Source: JAJNPS01 sp031378845
GTDB taxonomy: Bacteria > Pseudomonadota > Alphaproteobacteria > Rhodobacterales > Rhodobacteraceae
Direction of reading: 5' to 3'
DNA: 64,000 nucleotides
NCBI GenBank assembly: GCA_031378845.1
Contig: JANNES010000020.1
Span: forward strand, 1-64,000
Part shown: positions 42,223 to 51,364 of the stretch, one piece after another
How the letters are laid out: each line of letters begins with the position of its first letter
Numbering within the stretch: the first letter of the stretch is position 1
Program-made: the position numbers and the translations under genes
The notes under the pieces: model-generated
Told to the model about the DNA's origin: nothing
Databases searched by the model: none
Seen by the model: the letters and a program-made list of their open reading frames with translations, nothing else

Positions 42223-43161
42223 TCAACCTGCGTCGGCGACCCCGATCCCGCGCGGCCCGAGGTCATATTCGACGATCTCGGTTGCCAGATACCATTTGTA
42301 ATTGTTGTCCGCGATCATCGTGGCAACCAGATGCCCCGCACCATCGCGCCAGACAGAGACGCCTTCCAGATTGCCATGGCGTCCGGTCTGGGTGTCCAGC
42401 AAGCGTCGCTCATCCCCAAGCGTGTCGCCCGCGATGGCAAAACTGCGCAGCCGCGTGCGAAACCCTGCCAGCCCCAGAAATTCGCGTTCCAGCACATAGA
42501 GCCGTCCATCCGGGCCGATATCTGCGCTGACCGGCAACAACACTCCGTCCCGTGGCAGATCAAAGGGCTGATCCCACGCGCCGTGGTCAAGGCGAAATAC
42601 AGCAAACGGGCGATCGATCCTGCCCGACCGTTCCGGAATGGCATAGAGCGTGCCGTCCGCCGCAACTGCCAGGGCCTCAAGCGACGAATTCTTTTGCATC
42701 GCCCGGAACGCGCCCGGCACCGGCAGCATTGTGGGCACGCCACCGATGGCGCGATAGCGCAGGACCCGTGCCGGCCCCTCGAACGACACGAAGGCCGTCC
42801 CATCTGGCAACAGCGCCAGCCCTTCGGAATCGTCGTCATTCTCGCCAAGTTGACCGCCGCGTGGCCCAAGCAGGCCGGTCACGGTTTCCAGCGCCTTGAC
42901 CGCCGTGATGCGACCCGTCCTGTCGCGGGTGATGCGGCCATGAACAAAGGCTCCGCTATCGGAAATCGCCAGAAACGTCTGACCATTCGAACTTATCTCG
43001 ATAGCCGAAAACCCGCCGAATAGCCCCTCGCCATCGTTGGTCCATACGAATTCTGACCGCGGCTGCGGCGCGGGCACGGGATCTTTGGCCGCCAGTGGCA
43101 AAGTCAGCAAACCCGCCGCCCCTGCCAATACAGCTAGGGCGAAGCGAGAACGTCTTTGCAT
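42223..43161 (-). CDS. Exported esterase-like activity of phytase family protein
   Basis: 312-aa exported beta-propeller-like protein. Signal peptide MQRRSRFALAVLAGAAGLLT leading to LPLAAKD. Motifs FSAIEISSNGQTFLAISDSG, GQLGENDDDSEGLALLPDGT, SLEALAVAADGTLYAIPER and NLEGVSVWRDGAGHLVATMI are typical of the esterase-like-activity-of-phytase domain. The actual substrate is unknown. Its start lies 28 bases inside the 3' end of mepA, so it is co-transcribed with that gene. Confidence 0.85.
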   Translation of the reverse strand: MQRRSRFALAVLAGAAGLLTLPLAAKDPVPAPQPRSEFVWTNDGEGLFGGFSAIEISSNGQTFLAISDSGAFVHGRITRDRTGRITAVKALETVTGLLGPRGGQLGENDDDSEGLALLPDGTAFVSFEGPARVLRYRAIGGVPTMLPVPGAFRAMQKNSSLEALAVAADGTLYAIPERSGRIDRPFAVFRLDHGAWDQPFDLPRDGVLLPVSADIGPDGRLYVLEREFLGLAGFRTRLRSFAIAGDTLGDERRLLDTQTGRHGNLEGVSVWRDGAGHLVATMIADNNYKWYLATEIVEYDLGPRGIGVADAG

Positions 43162-44021
43162 TGCTTGGGCAGGTCCGCCATGGTGAATTCGCGCGGGGTT
43201 TTCTCGCGCTTTGCGGGTTTCACCGGCTTTTTCACCGGCTTTGGCGGATTCAGGTAGTCGGTCACCCACCACGTCAATGTCTCGTCGCAGCCATTGCCGC
43301 CCTTGGACAAGTCGTCCACGGTCGGGGTCTGCGTCTTGCACAGGCGCGCGCCCTTGGGGCATTTCAGCCGCACATGGAAATGCGTGTCATGGCCCGCCAC
43401 GGGACGGATTTTCTGCAGCCAATCCGTGTCGGAAGCCTTGGCCGTCTTGCAGATCTCGATCTTGACCGCAGCGGCAACAAAAATCCTGTCCACGCGCGGA
43501 TCGGAGGCGGCCGCTTTCAACAGCGCGCGGTGCCGTTTGGTCCAGTTTTCGGTGACACTACGCTGATCTGCCGACCGCACCGGGATGGAGCTGATCTTTT
43601 CGCGTTCGGCGCGCGTCAGGTTCAGCCGTTTTGGTGGCAGCATCCAGATATCGGCATCCAGACCGATCTGGTGGCTGGCGTGCCCCGAGGTCATCGGCCC
43701 CCCGCGCGGCTGGCTGATATCGCCGATATAGAGACCCGCCCAGCCGATTTGCTGCGCGGCCTGGCTGAGCCCGACCAGAAAATCGATCATCACCGGCTGG
43801 GCGAAATTGCGCTCGCGAGACAGCCGCATCGCTTGCCAGCTTGGCCCGGATTCCGGCAGTTCCACGAGCCCCGCGCCACAGCCCTTGGCATAGCTGCCGA
43901 TGGGCATCGGGTCTTGCTGGCTGGGCGTGTCCTCGGCGCCGAACAGCTTGTTGGCCAGTTGCTGGGATGCCGCAGGCATCGGCAAGGCCAGCAAAAGGCT
44001 TAGAACGAGGGTCCGGATCAT
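43134..44021 (-). CDS. mepA: Penicillin-insensitive murein endopeptidase MepA
   Basis: 295-aa periplasmic metallo-endopeptidase cleaving D-Ala-meso-DAP cross-links in peptidoglycan. Signal peptide MIRTLVLSLLLALPMPAASQ. Zinc ligands appear in SGHASHQIGLDADIWML (HxxxxxxxD) and in GHDTHFHVRLKCP (HxH), the M74 pattern. The ATG overlaps the MFS gene stop by four bases (ATGA), with AAAGGGGAG upstream; its 3' end overlaps the next gene by 28 bases. There are several C-terminal cysteines (LCKTQTP, KQCKDVLASP), as in MepA. Confidence 0.93.
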   Translation of the reverse strand: MIRTLVLSLLLALPMPAASQQLANKLFGAEDTPSQQDPMPIGSYAKGCGAGLVELPESGPSWQAMRLSRERNFAQPVMIDFLVGLSQAAQQIGWAGLYIGDISQPRGGPMTSGHASHQIGLDADIWMLPPKRLNLTRAEREKISSIPVRSADQRSVTENWTKRHRALLKAAASDPRVDRIFVAAAVKIEICKTAKASDTDWLQKIRPVAGHDTHFHVRLKCPKGARLCKTQTPTVDDLSKGGNGCDETLTWWVTDYLNPPKPVKKPVKPAKREKTPREFTMADLPKQCKDVLASP

Positions 44022-45385
44022 GCCTGCTCCCCTTTCGGTTTGACCCAAATTAGCAGAACCAGTCCAACAAGAAAGAGCACGATGAGGGGGGAGATGCCGA
44101 TACGCTGAGACCCGCTCCACGTCGTTACCAGCGCGATCAAGGCGGGCGACATGAAGCTGGCGACCTTGCCGGACAGCGCAAAAAGGCCAAATGCCTGCGC
44201 GGCGCCATCGGGGGTCGCGTGGCGCACCATCATCGTGCGGCTGGCCGCCTGCAACGCACCGCCCGCCGCACCGATCAGCGCGCCACAGGCGAAAAAGTTC
44301 TGGTCCGGCAGGTCCGAGGCGGGGTCCATCGTGATGCCCCAAAGGCTGTCGCGGTCCATTCCGACGATGACCGTACAGACAAAGATCAGCACCAGAATGC
44401 AAAACGCGATCACCGGCTTGGGACCAAAGGCGCGGTCAGCGCGCCCCCCGACCCAGGCGGCCAGCATTGCAGCAATGGCGCCGACAATGCCAAAGATGCC
44501 GATCTGGATGATCGACCAGCCAAGCACGCCTGACGCATAGACCCCACCGAATCCGTAAAGTGCGTTCAGCGCATCACGGTAAAACAGCGATGAGGCGAGA
44601 TATGCCGACAGGCTGCGCCTGTAGCGCAAGGATCCCAGCATATCGCCCAGCGAGGACAGCGCACGACCGATATGCAAGGGTTGGCGCGCAGTATGGGGTT
44701 CATGAACCCACAGAAAGAACGGAACCATGAAAACCAAGAACCAGATCGCGGTAAATGGCCCCACCGCCCGCGTGCCCTCGCGCGCCTCGGGGTCGAGGCC
44801 GAACAGCGGGTCCCACCCCAGCAAGGTCAGCCCGGTATCGGCGTTTTCGGCCAGAAACAGCAGCATGATGATCAGCGCCAAAAGCCCCCCCAGATAGCCA
44901 AAGGCAAAGCCGGAGCCCGAGATCGCCCCCAGATCATCGTGATCGCCAAGGCTCGGCATCAGCGCGTTGGTAAAGATCGTGGCAAATTCCATGCCGATGA
45001 AGCCCAGGCCGAAAAAGCAGACTGCCCAGAACAGCATATCGGCCTCGCCACCGGGGGCGACCCACCACAGGCTCCACGATCCCACGACATAAAACGCTGA
45101 AAACACCCAGACCCAGATCAGGCGCCGACCGGTGCCATCGGCGATGGCCCCAAGGATCGGGGCCAGAACCGCAATGGCGAACGATGCAATCGCCAGCCCC
45201 CAGCCCCAATAGGCCTGTGCGGCGGCTTTGGCGGCCTCTTCGTCCAGACCGGTGCCCATGTAGTAGCCGCGCGCGATTTCGGCAAAGTAGGGGCCGAACA
45301 CAAAGGTCAACAGCAGAGTATTGTAGGGCTGGCTGGCCCAATCAAAAAAGTACCAGCCCCAGATGCGTTTTCTTGCGCCGTCCAT
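44018..45385 (-). CDS. MFS transporter, UMF1 family
   Basis: 455-aa permease with about 11-12 membrane helices. The start MDGARKRIWGWYFFDWASQP and following YNTLLLTFVFGPYFAEIA are hallmarks of the UMF1 (Atg22-like) branch of the major facilitator superfamily, possible amino-acid or peptide exporters. ATG 45385 is the first of the family block. Overlaps mepA by four bases, which may link it to recovery of cell-wall peptides (inference). Confidence 0.9.
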   Translation of the reverse strand: MDGARKRIWGWYFFDWASQPYNTLLLTFVFGPYFAEIARGYYMGTGLDEEAAKAAAQAYWGWGLAIASFAIAVLAPILGAIADGTGRRLIWVWVFSAFYVVGSWSLWWVAPGGEADMLFWAVCFFGLGFIGMEFATIFTNALMPSLGDHDDLGAISGSGFAFGYLGGLLALIIMLLFLAENADTGLTLLGWDPLFGLDPEAREGTRAVGPFTAIWFLVFMVPFFLWVHEPHTARQPLHIGRALSSLGDMLGSLRYRRSLSAYLASSLFYRDALNALYGFGGVYASGVLGWSIIQIGIFGIVGAIAAMLAAWVGGRADRAFGPKPVIAFCILVLIFVCTVIVGMDRDSLWGITMDPASDLPDQNFFACGALIGAAGGALQAASRTMMVRHATPDGAAQAFGLFALSGKVASFMSPALIALVTTWSGSQRIGISPLIVLFLVGLVLLIWVKPKGEQA

Positions 45386-45454
45386 GTGGTGATCTGCCTC
45401 GATCTTGTTTCGCGCGATGAAGCCCGAAACGGTGCTGCGGCGCAAGCACCAGCG

Positions 45455-45985
45455 TTATCTTTGCGGCGGCCAGGGGCGTCTGGCATCCGCTGCGATCCAG
45501 GCGGCCACCCAGTCGGGCAGGGCGGGACTGGTCTGATCCTGCCCCAGCGCCGCCAGAACCCTTGCAGGCGGCACGATCCCCGCTTTGGAGGTAAAGGCAG
45601 ACCTGAGCAGCATCTGCGCGGTGCAGTCATCGCCGCGCCAAAAGCTTTGCTCGACATAGGTGAACCGATCGTCCCAACCGACGACCCTGCAGTGCTGCGT
45701 CAGCTTGGTAAACACCGTGACCCGCCGACGATAGCGCGTGGAGTTGCCCGCCACGGTGATGCGCCAGCCGTTCTGGCGCGCCACCGAGCCAAATCCCATG
45801 CGCACCGACATCGGGATGCGCCCCAGATCGAACAGCGTGAGCATGCGGCCGTTGTTCAGCTCTCTCCACGGGTCAAGGTCCCACGGCCAGATGCGGTGCT
45901 GGCTGACATGCGGCTGCAAGATTGCAAGTCGCGGCGCACGGCGCGCGCGCCAAAGCGTTTGGGCAAGGCGGATATAGGGATACAT
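45455..45985 (-). CDS. Acyl-CoA thioesterase-like hotdog protein
   Basis: 176-aa single-hotdog-domain protein. The string DLDPWRELNNGRMLTLFDLG, with a long helix after it, resembles the 4-hydroxybenzoyl-CoA thioesterase-type families (THEM6-like). No specific substrate can be proposed. Encoded upstream of the MFS gene on the same strand with a 69-base gap. Confidence 0.8.
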   Translation of the reverse strand: MYPYIRLAQTLWRARRAPRLAILQPHVSQHRIWPWDLDPWRELNNGRMLTLFDLGRIPMSVRMGFGSVARQNGWRITVAGNSTRYRRRVTVFTKLTQHCRVVGWDDRFTYVEQSFWRGDDCTAQMLLRSAFTSKAGIVPPARVLAALGQDQTSPALPDWVAAWIAADARRPWPPQR

Positions 45986-46163
45986 CGGCAGGTTCGACCT
46001 TTGGGACCGGGTTGCCGATGACTGGTCCGGCAGCGCGCGCGCGTCAAGCACGACGTCCCGTCAGGATGTTGCCAACACCGCGCTTTTCGCGGCGTCGCCC
46101 CCATTGCCCTTTTGCGAGGCAAAGGCTATCCCGAACGCCACCCTTTTGCGTCAGGAAACCCGC

Positions 46164-46439
46164 ATGGCGAGCCCGCTGCAGCTCTTGTTCAACTTTCTTT
46201 GGTTCTTGATCATCGCACATGTGATCATGAGCTGGCTGATCAACTTTGCCGTCTTGAACATGCGCCAGCCCTTGGTTGCCCAGATCTGGGACGGGCTGAC
46301 CCGGCTGCTGGAGCCGATCTACAGCCTGATCCGGCGGTACCTGCCAAACACCGGCGCGCTGGATCTGGCACCCATCGTCGCGATCTTTCTGCTTTACACG
46401 CTGGAATATGTCTTGCGCGCCTATACCGGTCTTATGTGA
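46164..46439 (+). CDS. YggT family integral membrane protein
   Basis: 91-aa membrane protein with two hydrophobic segments (FNFLWFLIIAHVIMSWLINF and VAIFLLYTLEYVLRAY) and the YggT signature LLEPIYSLIRRYLPN. Function unclear; linked to osmotic adaptation and cell-division loci in various bacteria. The start is set by AGGAAA before ATG 46164. It lies 44 bases before recQ and probably shares its transcript. Confidence 0.88.
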   Translation: MASPLQLLFNFLWFLIIAHVIMSWLINFAVLNMRQPLVAQIWDGLTRLLEPIYSLIRRYLPNTGALDLAPIVAIFLLYTLEYVLRAYTGLM

Positions 46440-46483
46440 GGCTTGGGTGATGTGGCGCGGCGACGGTCTGCCTGAGGCTGCCG

Positions 46484-48532
46484 ATGTCTGACCTGTCGGG
46501 CCTTTTGGCCAGCGTTTTCGGGTTCAACTCGTTCCGCCCGGGTCAGGCCGAGATTGTCGCTGCGGTTGCGGCGGGGCAGAACACGCTGGCCATCATGCCG
46601 ACGGGTGGCGGGAAATCCTTGTGTTTTCAGCTGCCTGCGCTGGCAAGCCCTGGGGTGATGGTGGTCATATCACCCTTGATCGCGCTGATGCGCGACCAAG
46701 TGCGCGCCCTGCGCGCGGCAGGGGTCGAGGCGGGCGCGCTGACCTCGGGCAATACCGAAGAAGAGACCGAAAGCGTCTTTGCCGCACTGGATGACGGCCG
46801 CATGAAGCTGTTGTACATGGCGCCCGAACGGCTCGCCTCACCGGCCACCTTGGGGCTGCTGAGGCGTATCAACTGCACCATGATCGCCGTGGACGAGGCG
46901 CATTGTGTCAGCCAGTGGGGGCATGACTTCCGCCCGGATTACCTGCGCATCGGCGATCTGCGCCGCGCCTTGGGCGTGCCCTTGGCCGCATTCACCGCCA
47001 CGGCGGATGAGGAGACCCGGGCCGAGATTGTCGCGCGCCTCTTTGATGGTATCGCGCCCGAGACATTCCTGCGCGGCTTTGACCGGCCAAACATCCATCT
47101 GGCCTTTGCCGTCAAGGACAAGCCGCGTGACCAGATCCTGGGCTTTGCGGCCAAGCGGCGGGGGCAATCGGGCATCGTCTATTGCGGCACGCGGGCCAAG
47201 ACCGAGACCATCGCCCGCGCCCTGACCGAGGCGCGCCACGAGTCCTGCGCCTATCATGCGGGCCTTGACCCCGAAGAACGCCGCCGTGTCGAGATGCGGT
47301 TTCAGCGCGAAGAGGGGCTGATCGTTGTCGCCACCGTCGCCTTCGGGATGGGCATCGACAAGCCCGACATCCGCTGGGTTGCCCATGCAGATCTGCCAAA
47401 ATCCATCGAAGGTTACTATCAGGAGATCGGCCGCGCGGGTCGTGATGGCCTTGCTGCCGAGACGATGGTGCTATACGGCCCCGACGATATCCGCCTGCGC
47501 CGCACGCAGATCGACGAAGGCATCGCACCCCTTGATCGCAAGACCGCCGATCATGCGCGGCTGAACGCGCTTTTGGGTCTGGCCGAGGCCACGGCATGTC
47601 GCCGGCAGATGCTGCTGGGCTATTTCGGCGAGGTGACCGGGCCTTGCGGCAATTGCGATCTGTGTGATCGTCCGGCCAAGTTGTTTGATGCGACCGAGCC
47701 CGTGCGCATGGCGCTGTCGGCCATCCTGCGCACCGGCGAATGGTTCGGGGCGGGGCATCTGATCGACATCCTTACCGGCACCGCGACCGACAAGGTGCGC
47801 GACAAAGGGCATGACAAGCTGCCGACATTTGCCGTCGGCAAGGCGTTGAACAAGGCCAGCTGGGGTGCGGTCTTTCGCCAGATGATGGGGCGCGATCTGG
47901 TGCGTCCCGACCCTGAGCGGATGGGGGCCTTGCGGCTGACCGATGCCGCCGTGCCGATCCTGAAAGGCGAAGCACAGATCACGCTTAGGCAAGATACGGT
48001 TGATGGCGCAGTGCGCGATCTGCCGGTGCGCGCGGTGGTGGCGGATGCCGACGCGCCGCTCTTGGCAGGCCTCAAGGCACAACGGCGCGCGTTGGCGGAT
48101 GCGGCCAACGTGCCCGCCTATGTGATCTTTACCGACAAGACGCTGATCGAGATGGCCGAGACGCGGCCCGCCAATCTGGACGCGATGGCGCGGATATCCG
48201 GGGTGGGCGCGAAAAAGCTGGAAAGCTATGGCCGCATCTTCTTGTCGGTGATCAATGGCAGTGCGCCCGACCCCGTGCATCCGGCACGGCGCAAGCTGGC
48301 AGGACGCGATGCGGGGGCGCTGTTTGACGCACTGCGCGCCGCTGAACACCAGTTGGCGCGCGGACCCGACGGCATCGGCAAGCCGATGTCCCTGAGCCAG
48401 GGCACGCTGCGCAAGATCGCCGAGGCGCGCCCCGGCACGATGTCGGACCTCGACCGGGTGGCCGATCTGGGTTCGGCCCGGCTGGAGCGGTTCGGGGCGG
48501 CGTTTCTGGACGTGATTTCTGGCGCAGACTGA
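46484..48532 (+). CDS. recQ: ATP-dependent DNA helicase RecQ
   Basis: 682-aa 3'-5' DNA helicase for recombination and fork repair. Walker A IMPTGGGKSLCFQLPALA, DEAH in VDEAHCVSQWGHDFRPDY (with the aromatic-rich loop), motif VI YYQEIGRAGRDG. The RQC zinc ligands are in CRRQMLLGYFGE and CGNCDLCDRP; the winged helix follows, and the end carries an HRDC domain (VPAYVIFTDKTLIEMA) plus a second HRDC-like block (MSLSQGTLRKIAEARPGTMS). GAGG lies eight bases before the ATG. Confidence 0.95.
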   Translation: MSDLSGLLASVFGFNSFRPGQAEIVAAVAAGQNTLAIMPTGGGKSLCFQLPALASPGVMVVISPLIALMRDQVRALRAAGVEAGALTSGNTEEETESVFAALDDGRMKLLYMAPERLASPATLGLLRRINCTMIAVDEAHCVSQWGHDFRPDYLRIGDLRRALGVPLAAFTATADEETRAEIVARLFDGIAPETFLRGFDRPNIHLAFAVKDKPRDQILGFAAKRRGQSGIVYCGTRAKTETIARALTEARHESCAYHAGLDPEERRRVEMRFQREEGLIVVATVAFGMGIDKPDIRWVAHADLPKSIEGYYQEIGRAGRDGLAAETMVLYGPDDIRLRRTQIDEGIAPLDRKTADHARLNALLGLAEATACRRQMLLGYFGEVTGPCGNCDLCDRPAKLFDATEPVRMALSAILRTGEWFGAGHLIDILTGTATDKVRDKGHDKLPTFAVGKALNKASWGAVFRQMMGRDLVRPDPERMGALRLTDAAVPILKGEAQITLRQDTVDGAVRDLPVRAVVADADAPLLAGLKAQRRALADAANVPAYVIFTDKTLIEMAETRPANLDAMARISGVGAKKLESYGRIFLSVINGSAPDPVHPARRKLAGRDAGALFDALRAAEHQLARGPDGIGKPMSLSQGTLRKIAEARPGTMSDLDRVADLGSARLERFGAAFLDVISGAD

Positions 48533-48542
48533 TCACGCGCAC

Positions 48543-48587
48543 GGGGGCCAGCCCCCGGTCCCCCGGGATATTTGCGCAAGGTGAAAC
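48543..48587. repeat. Dispersed intergenic repeat copy 4 with hairpin after recQ
   Basis: A GGGGG/CCCCC hairpin (48543-48556) followed by CCCCCGGGATATTTGCGCAA and GGTGAAAC. In reverse it reads TTTCACCTTGCGCAAATATC-CCGGGGG, the clearest copy of the family also seen at 15895, 24501 and 31666. Lies between convergent recQ and the hybrid kinase gene. Confidence 0.6.
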
Positions 48588-48626
48588 GGCAGGGCGTCGG
48601 TTGCCGCATGGCTGACGCAACGGCGG

Positions 48627-51179
48627 TCAGGCGGCATCCTCGCGCAAGCGCTGGATCGGATGCGCGCCGGGCGGGCAAAACTCGGCCAAAGTCTCGGTGA
48701 TCGCAGCCTTGCGCAGGGGCTTGGTCATGTAGCGGTCGATCCCGGCGGCAAGGATGCCTTCGGCGTCGCCGTCCATCGCATGGGCGGTCAGCGCCACGAT
48801 CGGCACATGGGCGCGGCCCGCTTCGGCGCTGCGGATCGCGCGCGCGGCCTCGCGACCGTCCATCACCGGCATCGAGATATCCATGAAGATCACGTCGGGG
48901 CGGAAGCTGTCCCACAGCGCGACCGCCTCGCGTCCGTTGTTGGCAAAGACAAGCTCGATCCCGAGAGCCTTGACCATCTTTTGGAACACCAGCTGGTTGG
49001 TGCGGTTGTCCTCGGCGGCCAGCACGCGCATCAGCCGACCAGGTTCCTCGATGGTGAGAACGACGGGTGGCACGGCCGCTTCGGGCGGGGCGGTCAGGGA
49101 CTGCAATTTGCGGTAAAGATCGGCGCGCAGGATCGGTTTTTGCAAGATTGCCGCAAGCTCTGCCATCGCGGCGGTGTCGCGCGCCGCTGCCGGGTTGGAC
49201 GACAACAGCACGATCGGCATCGCATGCCCCGCCGCGCGCAACCGCAACGTCAGGTCGAGCCCGTCCATATCGGGCATCTGATGGTCCGTCAGAACCATGT
49301 CGTAAGTGCCATCGGTTCCCAGCAGGCCCAGCGCTTCGGCCCCGGACCGGCACAGTGTCACCTCGATCCCGCACGGTACCAGCTGGCGTTCGAGGATGGT
49401 GCGGTTGATGAATTGATCATCGACAACCATGATGCGGCGCAAGGTGATCGGCAGGCGGGGCGCAGTCGCCTCTTCGGCGACGGGCAGGGTCAGCCGGAAG
49501 CCAAAGCAGGATCCCTTGCCCAACTCGCTGTCGACCCAGACCTCGCCTTGCATCCGCTCGATCAGGCTGCGCGTGATGGCAAGGCCGAGCCCCGTGCCCT
49601 CGAACTTGCGGTTGGATTCGCTTTCGACCTGATTGAACTCGCCAAAGACGTGTTCAAGGTTTTCCGGCGCGATGCCGATCCCGGTATCCTCGACCGTGAC
49701 ATGCAATTGCTGCACGCCGTCGTCGGTTTCCAGACCCACGACGCGGATCAGCACATGCCCGGTGGCGGTGAACTTGACGGCGTTGCCGATAAGGTTGGTC
49801 AGCACCTGCCGCAGACGGCCCGGATCGCCCACAAAGCGGGTCGGCAGGAACATGTCGAAATCGATCAGAAGGTCGATGCCCTTTTCGCGCGCACGGGGCT
49901 GCAGCAGCATCACGACCTCGTGGATGGTGCGTTCGAGGTCGAAGGGTTCGGGGTAAAGCGTCAGACGTTCGGCCTCGATCTTGGAATAGTCCAGGATGTC
50001 GTTGATGATGACAAGCAGGGCCTCACCGGAAGAGCGGATGGTGTCGGCAAACAGGCGCTGTTCATCGGTGAGGGTGGAATCGCACAGCAGTTCGGCCATG
50101 CCGACAACACCGTTCATGGGTGTGCGGATCTCGTGGCTCATATTGGCGAGGAACGCGGATTTGGCGCGGTTTGCAGCCTCTGCCTCGGCGCGGGCCGCAA
50201 CGAGCGCCGCCGTCTGTTCCCGCAGGCCCGTGACGTCAATGCGCAGACCGACACGCCCGCCATCCGGTGTCGCGGTATCCTGCACGCGGATCCAGCGCCC
50301 GTCGGCCAGATGCTGTTCGCCGATCTGGGTCTCGGGGTTGCGGAACTCGGCAAGCCGCTCGGCCAGCCATTCCTCTTCGCGTCCAGCGACATCCGCATGC
50401 TGGTTGTTGGCAAGGCCGTAGCGCAAGATCTCTTCGAACGTTGCGCCCGGCGTCATTGCCGCGGCGCTGGCGGGATAGATATCGCGATAGCGCTGGTTGC
50501 AGGTCACAAGCCGCTCCTCCCTGTTGAAAATCACAAATCCATCCGGGATCGCCTCGATCGCGGCCCAGATGCGCATCTGTTCGGTGATGTCGACCGCGAG
50601 GCAGACCAGATCACCATCGCGCGCGCGCCGTTCGACCAGTCGCGACCATGAGCCGCGGGCAAGCCGAACAACTTCGGTCTGGATATGGTCTGGTTCCAGC
50701 CGCGCGGTCATCCGCGCAAGCCAAAGGTTGAACGGTTCCTCGCCCAGGTCGATGCGCCCGCAGGCCCCGGCCTGCGCCAGGATGTCGCCGTAGGTGGTGC
50801 CGGGGGCAAGGCTGGAATCCGCAAAAAGATCACGCCAGGCCTGATTTGCCACAACAAGCTGCAGGTTGCTGTCAAAGACCGCAAAGCCGTCGCGAATGGT
50901 CTCGATCGAATCCCAAAGACGGCGTTCAGCCATCACGGCGACGGTATGCGCCCGGTCCAGATCCCCCATGAAGCGCGAATTCTGGCCCTTCAGCTCCGCC
51001 GCCTCGGACCGTGCAAAGGCCACGACTTGCCGCTGTTCGACGATCTGATCGGACAAAGACCGCGCATGCAGCGACAATTTTTCATTGGCGGCAAAAAGTT
51101 CGCGTTGTTTTTGTTCCAGCAGGCGTTCGGCGGCCAATCGACCGCGTCGCTCCTTTGCCAGCCGTTCCGCAATGTCCAT
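48627..51179 (-). CDS. Hybrid sensor histidine kinase with two receiver domains
   Basis: 850-aa cytosolic hybrid kinase (no membrane segment). Layout: N-terminal coiled coil (1-80, AERLLEQKQRELFAANEK), two PAS-like domains (about 90-200 and 205-320), HisKA with His349 in NMSHEIRTPMNGVVGMAELL, HATPase (LIGNAVKFTATGH, EDTGIGIAPENL, FEGTGLGLAITRSL), then two receiver domains: the first with VLTDHQMPDMDG, the second with AAEDNRTNQLVF and DVIFMDISMPVMDGREA. ATG 51179 is preferred over 51344, which would extend into the divergent A2M promoter. The signal and partner are unknown; a soluble sensor of a cytoplasmic cue is likely. Confidence 0.9.
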   Translation of the reverse strand: MDIAERLAKERRGRLAAERLLEQKQRELFAANEKLSLHARSLSDQIVEQRQVVAFARSEAAELKGQNSRFMGDLDRAHTVAVMAERRLWDSIETIRDGFAVFDSNLQLVVANQAWRDLFADSSLAPGTTYGDILAQAGACGRIDLGEEPFNLWLARMTARLEPDHIQTEVVRLARGSWSRLVERRARDGDLVCLAVDITEQMRIWAAIEAIPDGFVIFNREERLVTCNQRYRDIYPASAAAMTPGATFEEILRYGLANNQHADVAGREEEWLAERLAEFRNPETQIGEQHLADGRWIRVQDTATPDGGRVGLRIDVTGLREQTAALVAARAEAEAANRAKSAFLANMSHEIRTPMNGVVGMAELLCDSTLTDEQRLFADTIRSSGEALLVIINDILDYSKIEAERLTLYPEPFDLERTIHEVVMLLQPRAREKGIDLLIDFDMFLPTRFVGDPGRLRQVLTNLIGNAVKFTATGHVLIRVVGLETDDGVQQLHVTVEDTGIGIAPENLEHVFGEFNQVESESNRKFEGTGLGLAITRSLIERMQGEVWVDSELGKGSCFGFRLTLPVAEEATAPRLPITLRRIMVVDDQFINRTILERQLVPCGIEVTLCRSGAEALGLLGTDGTYDMVLTDHQMPDMDGLDLTLRLRAAGHAMPIVLLSSNPAAARDTAAMAELAAILQKPILRADLYRKLQSLTAPPEAAVPPVVLTIEEPGRLMRVLAAEDNRTNQLVFQKMVKALGIELVFANNGREAVALWDSFRPDVIFMDISMPVMDGREAARAIRSAEAGRAHVPIVALTAHAMDGDAEGILAAGIDRYMTKPLRKAAITETLAEFCPPGAHPIQRLREDAA

Positions 51180-51364
51180 AGACGTCCCGTTCTGTCGTCG
51201 CCCGCCGCACAAAGGGGTCGTTCCCGGCCAGGTGTTCCTTGGGAAACTGACAAACCAAGATGAATCGAGCCTTAACGGCGGCATAATTGGTTTTGGCAAA
51301 TCCCCACCTTGCCAGCCGCGCCTCGGGCGTGAGACAATTCGCACGATATTTTAGGGAGGTTGCG

